From: Rheum nobile
Taxonomy: Eukaryota > Streptophyta > Magnoliopsida > Caryophyllales > Polygonaceae
DNA length: 64,000 nucleotides
Direction: 5' to 3'
Assembly (NCBI GenBank): GCA_027886185.1
Contig: WOAB01000728.1
Span: 1,178,001-1,242,000, forward strand
Below the pieces are notes generated by a model that was not told where the DNA came from, made no database searches, and saw only the letters and a list, made by a program, of their open reading frames with translations. Made by a program: the position numbers and the translations under genes. Positions 56,032-64,000 of the stretch are shown here, piece by piece. The first letter of the stretch is position 1. Each line of letters starts with the position of its first letter.

Positions 56032-58571
56032 TGTGATACCCCATAATTTTGTAAGGCTATTTTGGGAATTATGGATTTTTCCCGAACGTCCGTTTGATAC
56101 GTCGGATTTAATTCTGAGAGCTTAAGACATTCTGTAATGTGCTCTGTATTTGTAATATTTTTCTCAGTGAAGAATTATACAGTCGAGGTGTGTTGGGAGT
56201 TTATACTCGTTCGTGTACGACTTTCGTTAACGCGGATTAAGATTGGTACAAGTTTATTGCCCAAGAGTTGTTATCTAATGGGCAATAGTACAAGATTCTT
56301 TATCCAAAGGTTTTTGTCCAAGAGCCATTGTCCAAGGGGCAAAAGGGTTTGGATATTGTCCAAGAGGCAAGGACCCTAATTTCTTCTATAAATAGAGGTG
56401 TTGGGTGAGGGTGGAAGAGGGTGTGAAAGACGCGGAAGCGCTCTCAGATTCTCGACTCTCAAAAACGCTCTCACAGAAAACGCTCTATCTCGAGAAGGCT
56501 CTAAGTGGATCGTCGGAGCTCGTTTAGTGTCGTTCTCGGTGGCCAAGGGGAAGCTTGGGAGGCCCTTAGAAGCCTAGAAACCAAGCAAGGCGAAAGACGA
56601 GCCAAATCGATCGTCGAGAGTGAGTTTTCTCCTCTCGTATATCTGTTTTCGTTCGCGACGGCGACCGCCACGAGGATCACGGCGACCGCCGGCTCGAAGG
56701 CGGCGACCGCCGGCATTAGACGGCGCCCGCCATGAGGAACACGGCGACCGCCGGCATGAGACGGTGCCCGCCGTGGTGAGCGACGACCGCCGTGATGAAG
56801 GAGGCCAGCCGCCGTGGTTGAGCGGCGCCCGCCGTGGTTGAGCGGCACCCGCCGTGGTTGAGCGGCGCCCGCCGTGGTTGAGACGGCGCCCGCCGTGAAT
56901 TGGGTGGCACCCGCCGTGATTGTTGTGGCGCCCGCCGGCGAGTTGTTGTTGGCCGGGTTGTTGGTGTTGGCTTCCGTAGCCTTCGTTCGGGTTTCATTTC
57001 CTTCAATTTCTTTCGTTCTTTCGTAGATCGGTATTGTTGTTTGTCGAATCTAACTTAGGGTTTCTGTATGGGTCGATCCGAAGGTACCGGAGTTGGCAGA
57101 TTCGTCTCTGTGTCGAGCCCGGAATCCCGTCGTTAGACTTCGTTCAAACTCTGCGGATTAAGGCAAGTGGCGGTTCGCTCTTGCTCATTCGTTCCATATT
57201 TACATTAATTATCAGTAGTTTATCTGAGTAATTAATTTGGAATGAATATTCTGTTTGTCTGGAAACGGTTTTGTTAAACTGTTTTGAAAATCATATAATA
57301 GGTTGTATATCTGTTAGAACAACGCTATTATCTGTGATCGCCTTTCGGGCCTTTATGTGGATTTATCCAGTAACGATTGTTGTGCTGTACTGTTTAGTTA
57401 GCACTAGTGGCTAGGAACGCTATGTACCTTGAGGGGGTTTAGCTGTTTCTTTATAACTGGTACTTGGTGGTTCATCCCCAGTACTTTCTCTTTGGTCATG
57501 ACCATACCCTTTTACAGGGTAGGCGCACTTCGCTAGTGCCAAATCTTCCAGGGTTCATCCCTTCGATATCTCTTGTGAGGAGATCTGATATCTCTTGTGA
57601 GGAGATCCGATATCTCTTGTGAGGAGATCCGATATCTCTTGTGTGGAGATGTAAAAGCTTATAATGTAATGCTCGTTTTGGAATTTAATAAGATAAGTGC
57701 CCGAGTGTACATGATTAATATACCTTGGGCGAGTAGTGCAGCTAAGTTCAGTGCAGCTAGGAAAACTCGTCTTGACTTGAATGTAGTACGTTCTCTTTCC
57801 AATCTGGATTCGCTGTAGGCGATGAGGTTGGTCGTGAACCGAAGCATCTCAGTCAGTTTTAAATCATTGTTGTATGATCCTGTAATCATTCCAGATTTGT
57901 CATTTTTCCTTAAAGACTCAATCTCTTGGAGTCTCTTTTCGAGTCGATTTCTGTGAAGATGAAGTCTTCCAGAATCTTATCTCATGCATACCTCTTGTTG
58001 TTATTTCGTGAAAGTGCCGGGTTATGTATCGTCCCTTCGGTTATTATTCGAGGGACAATGATAGTAAACGGTTACGATCACTCGAACCATTCTGCTTTTT
58101 ACCCTTGCTAGTCTATTCAAGTAGACTAACCCACGAACTTTGTTCTCCGCATGTGGGCTGGTGTCATTCGTTCGATTCGGCATATCAGATAGAGTGAAGA
58201 TTTGAGGAGACTAGATTGACTATGAAGACGACGGTTGTTTTTGGATGTTTTAATAATTGCTTTTAATCAGGTTGAGATCCTTGGGCAGGTGATCATCACG
58301 ATCACAATCCCGTTTGTAAAATCTTTTATTTGTCTTCCGCTGTACTTTGTTTGAACTCTGTGTTTGGCCTATTCGGGATTGGGTTGTAATCCCGTAACTC
58401 TTGTTTCCTCAACAATGTTATGTTTTGGAATTTATTGCTTGATCTTTGTGTATCAATTGCATTTCATAAATTGTATTTTTTTGGTAAAGCCTTGGGTGAT
58501 CTCGGTAAGGAACACTGGGGTCACTGGCGGTAATACATTTCCAAAAAGGGTTAAGTTTTGGGGGTGTTACA
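56032..58571 (+). repeat. Tekay-like 3' LTR
   Basis: At 2,540 bp it differs from the 5' LTR mainly by one fewer 20-bp unit in the GC-rich minisatellite (three units, about 56818-56880) and scattered single bases. Confidence 0.95.
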
Positions 58572-58654
58572 ATGTATGATTGTGGTAAATGTTTGCATTA
58601 CGGGATAAGGTGGATGTCCATGTTCTTGAGTAAATGATGTGTCTGAATTAAACG

Positions 58655-58795
58655 ATGCAGGGCATCACAAGTGTGGCTCATGCGTGGGTTGTATTTTTGC
58701 TGGTGACCATTGTTCTGCTTTCAATGTTGTGTGCTTGTATGCCTGTGCCGGGCAACAAATGCAATATCAGAAACGAGCTCATTGCGGGTGAGTAA
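58655..58795 (+). other. Small ORF, 46 codons, with a hydrophobic N-terminus, between Helitron 2 gene and Tekay-like LTR
   Basis: The ORF starts ATGCAGGGC. Residues about 11-28 are hydrophobic (VVFLLVTIVLLSMLC), like a signal peptide or single membrane segment, followed by a Cys-containing polar tail. CAG before GGCATC and GGGTGAGT at the other end could also be splice borders of a captured exon. I recognise no family. Chance cannot be excluded. Confidence 0.25.
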
Positions 58796-59042
58796 TTATT
58801 GTTTGTTGGTTCCAGAATTTGCTTACTTGGTCTGCAATGGGGGTGCAGTTTTGTTCATTGTTGTTCATTGGTCGCCTCTTGCCTGTTTCCAACCTCACGG
58901 GTTGTCTCCTGTGAGTCATTTGTTGCAATAACAAAAAAATGTAAAGGGTTAGGTAGTTGCATCCCCCATCAAAAGTAAATTTGCTAAGTTTGAGTGCATG
59001 CAAATTTTAGTTGGGCAAATATTGTAGTCAATTATTACTGTA

Positions 59043-62000
59043 TCACAATAGGTGTACCTGTGATTGTAGGTTGTTGAAAGCCTCTTGGAACACAATGTTT
59101 TTCGTCCTCTTTTCATGTTGGCTTCCTCCCGACACTATCATTATCTTCAGTCCTTTTGGATCTGTTACCCGCGAGATTCCCACATATAGTTGGACGTGAG
59201 AAAAAACGGGCCTAGGAAGATATAAGCCCACATGGTTTAAAGATTGCCCCTGACTCTTATTCACAGTCATTGCGAAGCATTGTTTAAGTGGGAATTGTCG
59301 GCGCTTCATAACAAATGGCCATTTGGTCTTCGTAGAGCTCAGCGTAATTCTGGGAATAATCACCTTTCTCCCCATATGTGTCCTTGTTATTATTTCTGCC
59401 TCGATCACCCATTCTCCTAGATGAGTAATTATGAGCCTTGTACCATTGCATAACCCTTGTGTAGGGTTTACATTTCTCATCAGCATTATTGGAAGTCCCT
59501 CTTTTAAGTTCAATTCGTGCGGAGGCATTCCTGTTATTAATGGTAACACAAGTTTAGATTTAGTAAAGCATATATATGTAGGTGTATGACATAATGTGTA
59601 GAATTACCTGGAAAATTGAGTTTGTTTAAAAACTCTACGGGATATAGGTGTTCTTGCTCAGCTGTATCGGTTTATGCCATACAGATTTCGTCCGAGCTCT
59701 TGTATGTTTTTGCATTTCCTGGCAATGTGTTGAACATGTACGCGTTTATCTTCTCAGCATCCTCATTTAGAGGGGTGAGTATAGCTCTTTCTTCTAAGTA
59801 GGTTGTGTTTCTATTGTTTGGGCCTAAGTCAGGAAAGACTTCATTCATAATTTGTTCAATTGGGTTATTTCCCGATGCAATGATGAATTGTTGGGGAATG
59901 TTAATCCATGTTGGCTCGTCTTCATCCTCAAGTGCTATTGCTTCCGCTTTCCCATCGCCCACCTCTAGGATCCACTCATTGAACTTTTGCTTGTAGGTGT
60001 CAATTGTTCCATCGCTAAGTTGGTCATTCACTCTCATGCTTTGTGCTAATTGTAGCACTTCACAACTCTGCCACAAGGGAGAGTTGTTGATACATGCCTG
60101 AACAATTTCTTGCCTCCTGCCTTTTGTAATGACGGGCAATATTTGCCTAAAATCCCCTCCTAGCAACACTGTTATTCCACCAAACAATTTCCGTCGGTTC
60201 TCCTCACATTGTAAGCCCAGTATATCTTGTAATGTCCTGTTAAGTGCTTCGAATGCAAACCTTTGTGTCATTGGGGCCTCGTCCCAAATTATCAGGTCGA
60301 CCTCATGTAGCAACTGTGCTAAATGTGAGTTCTGTGTGATACCACATGTGCTGTTCTCAAGCAGATCGATAGGTATGATGAATCTACTATGTGATGTCCG
60401 ACCTCCTGGGAGAAGGAGGGATGCTATACCTGCAGAGAAGGAAGCAATGATAGTCAATTTGGCGCATGTGCTGTTTCTGTTTTGATTAGTTCAAAAATTG
60501 GGGAAATGGATGATTTAATGTTTTTAGAATAACTAATATATTTAGAACCTGATGATGCAACGGCCAACACAATCTTCCGCTCAGAGCGTAGCCGTGCCAT
60601 TATAGTTTTATACAAAAAAGTCTTCCCCGTGCCTCCGGCCCCATACACGAAGTAAAATTTTCCATGCTGATTTTGGATCGATTCTATCACCTTGTTGTAA
60701 ATTAAATGTTGCTCTTCATTCAGAGCACTGAAGAGAGTATCATGGAGATTCACCATTTCTGTTACGTTGTAGCTCATCTCTTCTTGTATTAGCTTATTGT
60801 CCATCTTTAAGAGCAATTTCTTGTCTGGAGCTGGCAGATCTGGGAAGTCTGATAGGCTTTTCCCATTCCTTGCAAGTATGTCTTCAAGATGCAATAGGCA
60901 GTAGTTTTGTACCTGGTTCTCAATGAGTGTTAAATTTGGAAATATGAACTGCTTCCTCTTGTGGTAAAGTATGTCCTCAGAAAGTGCCTCCCAATTGTTG
61001 TTCCATAGGTTGGAGGGGCTAGTGACATCACAAAAAAGGAGTATTGTGACGAACAATTCTCGTAATTGGTGCCCCGTTGCACATATATGTGCCTCTTGGA
61101 TTGCATCAGTCCATTCTGTGTCCTCATGTAGCATCCCATGAGCATAGCATGCCTGTCTAAAGGTAGGGTATATCGTCCCATCCACTGTTTTGACCTCATC
61201 AAAATTTCTTGGTCCTTTTACAACATTTAAGAACATCCTTAGGTAGTATCTCTCTCCTGCCGCTGGGTGGCAGTACACAATCCGCCCAATTGGCCTTTGT
61301 TGGGCCCTTTTAGCCCATAACTTGCCTTTGGAATTCCACACATATTCATTAGGTATTTCTGCATACGTGTATTGCCTAGCTTGAGCATCAATGTTGTTAA
61401 GTGTGAACCATTCAGTGAACATTGTTTGCTTAACTTCTTCTCTCTGTAGTACGGCTTCCAGGTTTTGATCATCTGCTAGTGTGATGGTGTTTTCACCAGG
61501 CAAGTGAAATGTCAAACGGAAGACAGCTGGGTGTGAGTAGTGAATATCAAAAGCAAATATCCGCCAGGCAGCTTCACATGCAGATAAGTACCGACATTCA
61601 AGAAATTGCTTTATCTCATTCACCTCAATCATCTGCGCCTGTTCACCATTCTCTGCGTTGTTGTTGCTTTGCATAAACACTACGGTTGCTCTGTCTGGCC
61701 CCTTGCTGATGTATTTGAAGAGGTATTTAATTGCTCTGGAACGGTTGCACCATTCAACATTAATGTGTGCTTGATATTTCAGCAACAAATACCGGTTGTA
61801 TGGCACCACGAATCGATTATCAAGCTTTGCCTTCGCTTTCTGTACATATATACCATTTTCCCTACGCCGATACACTGGATATCCATCTTCATCCACTGTA
61901 GTTGTTGCATAGAATGGCCTTGGGAAGTGCTTTATGCATACCCCGTTGCTCATGCATGGTGCGTTCTTGTTTGCCTCGCCACATGGACCATGTAGCATAT

Positions 62001-63913
62001 GCTCCATGACCAGTCTATGTGTTTCTGGATCTGCATCCTTGCACGGGATTTCTGCTGAAATTACCTCATCAATGTCGCCTGGTGTCTTTGCTTGAATGCA
62101 CTCTTGCAGCCAAATTAGTATATGGGCATGTGGTAGGCCACGTTTCTGAAACTCTATTGTGTAGACAGCTGTGTAAAAGGGCAAACACAATGGATTAGTA
62201 ATATGACGTATGATCATTGTTGCGAAATAGTATGCATTATAATTCGGCTATTGTTTGGCTGTGTACAATATGCATGTAAAATGATGAGTATAAAGGATGT
62301 TATTATGCCTCAATAGGCGACCTGCCCCCTTATAAGATGATCAATGCAGAAGAGATTTGAACAAGATGAATTCTAGTGCTCCCCTAAAAAATTCAGGTAC
62401 TGCAAGTAAGAGTGCACCTGCATTGGTTGGGCCGAAATTTTTTTTCTTCATTATGTCTTGCATTAGCTGTGCCAATTTCCGTTTGAATATGCGTGTCATA
62501 ATTTACGGCCTGTCAACACCTTGCTGTCCCTGTAATTCCTTAAGCATGTCTTCAATCTCTGGCCACTTTGGATTTGCTGTGAATGTGATAAATAGGCTGG
62601 GGTTGCCAAATGTTCTGCACAAAGCCATTGCATCTTGGTAATTTTGGATCATGTACCTTGGGCTACCTGTGAATGTTGATGGGAGCACAATGCATTTGCC
62701 AATTGACCTTGCTTCAGTGTCTCCTTTAAGGACTGCATCGTAGATGTTATTGTACAAATCTGCACGCAATTTTTTTTGGTTTAATTTGATCCAGACTAAG
62801 CGTTGTTCTTCAATTGTTGTGTATGCATCCACCAAATATTGGTGGTACAACCTCCCTCCTCGCAACAATGTCTTCCCTTCATCAATTCTTTGTTGAATCA
62901 TGTAAGAGTAGTACTCTCTCATTGTAACCCCTTCCCTTTGAGTTTTCCTGGTCCCGGTATTTGAGTAGTAATTGATGTTTGTATGGTAGCCATCTTCACC
63001 ATAGGGGAATAACAGTGGATACTATAAGGACATGTAAAGGGGATGCAGTTCTGATATCCGTTGTGGGTGGTTAGATTTGCTTTGGACATAAACATCTCTT
63101 GGCCCAGTACTCTGACCGAAGTCTCCCACAATTAGGGCAGCTACTTCAGGAATCGTTGGAAGATTGTACTGCTTTTGAGTTGGTTTCCTCTCACCAATCA
63201 ACTTCAACCTTAACTCAATAGAGTTATTACATGTTGCCCAGTCCCTCGCCATTGTAAATGCCTTTTCAACGGCGCTCGTTGAGTGCATCATTTGCATCAA
63301 AGCGGAGACAACTGATTTGTCCACGTCTTTACTGGTGAGATTCATGCACCCCATCCTATTCTGGAGTTCGATGCCGGGGTCGGAGAAGTACAGCTGAGCG
63401 TACCTTGGTGGGTCCCCTTCTTCAGGCAGTAGTGAACCTATCCTATGATAGTTCTGACCCGAAATGCGAAAAGTGTAAGGCCCTCTAGTTTGGTTGATTT
63501 TTTCATCAATCCGTGCGCCGAACGATGTGAATGAGAAGACGCTGTTGTATACTCTGATTTTCTGTCTGAAATCACTGCACTCAACGCTGTTCCCTTCAAG
63601 AAGTTGTTTCAAGGGTTCCGGTGTTTCTTGTAACCGTGGCAGTTTCACCTTGCCTTCTTGGCAGCATATTGAGAAGGTGAGCTTTTCATCAGTTGATGCT
63701 GCCTTTTTTTCCTCCTTCCACATAGTAGCGTTGCAGAACCGGCATTTACGCAATGGGTGTTCAAGCTTATCGTATGCCACAATTGTTCCTACAAATTAAA
63801 GGGTGTGGTGAGCACATGTCATTGGTGTTATGCTACGAAAAATGGAAGGACTAAGCATTCTCACCACTTGATCTATGGGCTGCAGGAACAGAGGTTTTCC
63901 TACGTGGCGCCAT
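59043..63913 (-). pseudogene. Helitron 2 Rep-helicase (HUH-Y2 nuclease plus PIF1-like helicase), three stop codons
   Basis: Five exons join in frame with GT-AG borders: 63913-63865, 63788-62418, 62168-60549, 60429-59608, 59530-59043, 1,449 codons. Exon 2 has a Cys-rich start (CRFCNATMW) and the Helitron-like N domain (REYYSYMIQQR, GSPRYM, GNPSLFITFTANPKW). Exon 3 has the HUH motif (GLPHAHILIW, about residue 486), the two Rep tyrosines (YLFKYISKG, about 620) and helicase motif I (GAGGTGKT, about 988). Exon 4 has motif II (IIWDEAPM), motif III (GGDFRQILPV) and AILTPLNEDAEKIN; exon 5 has NKSQGQSL and VGISRV. In-frame stops lie at 63022-63024 (TAG), 62503-62505 (TAA) and 59672-59674 (TAA). All catalytic residues I can check are kept. 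It would nick and unwind DNA during rolling-circle-like transposition. Confidence 0.92.
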
Positions 63914-64000
63914 AGTAACGGCATTTTCTGCAAGCACGTTGCAGCCTAAATTCATAGTAGCATATATCACAGGCATCAGGTCTAATTTCGCAGTGTAAGT

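Larger units (their letters stand above)
49016..58571 (+). mobile_element. Tekay/Del-like chromovirus with intact LTR pair and ruined pol
   Basis: The LTRs are 49016-51574 and 56032-58571, with a perfect 5-bp duplication ATGTA (49011-49015 and 58572-58576). The primer site is TGGTATCAGAGC (51579-51590, initiator tRNA-Met) and the polypurine tract TTAAGGGGGAGG precedes the 3' LTR. Gag is nearly complete; pol is a series of short fragments ending in a chromodomain-like stretch. Primer type, chromodomain position and long LTRs fit the Tekay/Del lineage. LTRs are nearly identical, so the insertion is recent. Confidence 0.93.
58577..64000 (-). mobile_element. Helitron 2, minus strand, 5' end outside the window
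   Basis: It carries a nearly whole Rep-helicase gene (59043-63913). The 5' terminus (TC) lies right of the window. The 3' terminus lies left of 59043, but the Tekay-like element inserted at 49016-58571, so part of it may continue left of 49016. No CTRR end with hairpin was recognised in either flank. Confidence 0.85.

Noticed and set aside
61606..61995. Plus-strand 129-codon ORF
   Set aside because: It is the antisense shadow of the Helitron 2 Rep region, which has clear motifs on the other strand.
1..64000. CRISPR array or bacterial operon structure
   Set aside because: Direct repeats here are LTRs, minisatellites or palindrome clusters; introns and element types are those of a plant nucleus.

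Overview
The window is a piece of flowering-plant nuclear DNA, probably from a eudicot. It is almost entirely transposable elements nested inside one another. The plant signs are tRNA-Asp- and tRNA-iMet-primed LTR retrotransposons, a Sirevirus-type copia element, a plant L1-type LINE, two autonomous-type Helitrons, a Stowaway MITE and a Mutator-like element carrying a plant mobile domain gene, all with GT-AG introns. I see no gene that must belong to the host. Species cannot be fixed from this sequence alone.

Left part (1-28.6 kb): a minus-strand Helitron (Helitron 1) is the oldest layer. A plus-strand Sirevirus-like copia element ends inside its helicase region at 14696 and runs off the left edge. 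The copia element is itself split by an Athila-like gag-only LTR element (2080-8965) and by a 2.3-kb chromovirus-type solo LTR (9997-12341, target duplication CTCTC), which sits in its envelope-like gene. Helitron 1 also carries an Athila-like solo LTR (15388-16731, ACATG) and a wrecked LTR element (17818-26676, AATGT). Inside the latter is a head-to-tail array of three near-identical 1.79-kb LTRs separated by 0.48-kb internal stubs (about 19916-26469). A 5'-truncated LINE (28641-32690) has an 18-bp target duplication.

Middle part (34.3-43.6 kb): a 9.3-kb Mutator-like element is the most interesting object. Its ends are about 35-bp inverted repeats. It holds six clusters (about 26 copies) of a 15-bp palindrome. 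It carries a six-exon plant mobile domain gene, a MURA transposase fused to an OTU-type cysteine protease domain, and a small GRF zinc-finger ORF. The first two genes are broken only by single stop codons. The element is bracketed by direct copies of a 160-179 bp segment.

Right part (43.8-64 kb): AT-rich spacer holds a Stowaway MITE (46475-46733) and a tRNA-like sequence. A Tekay/Del-like chromovirus follows (49016-58571, target duplication ATGTA), with nearly identical 2.55-kb LTRs but a ruined pol. It appears to lie in or beside a second minus-strand Helitron (Helitron 2), whose five-exon Rep-helicase gene (59043-63913) keeps frame over about 1,449 codons apart from three stop codons.
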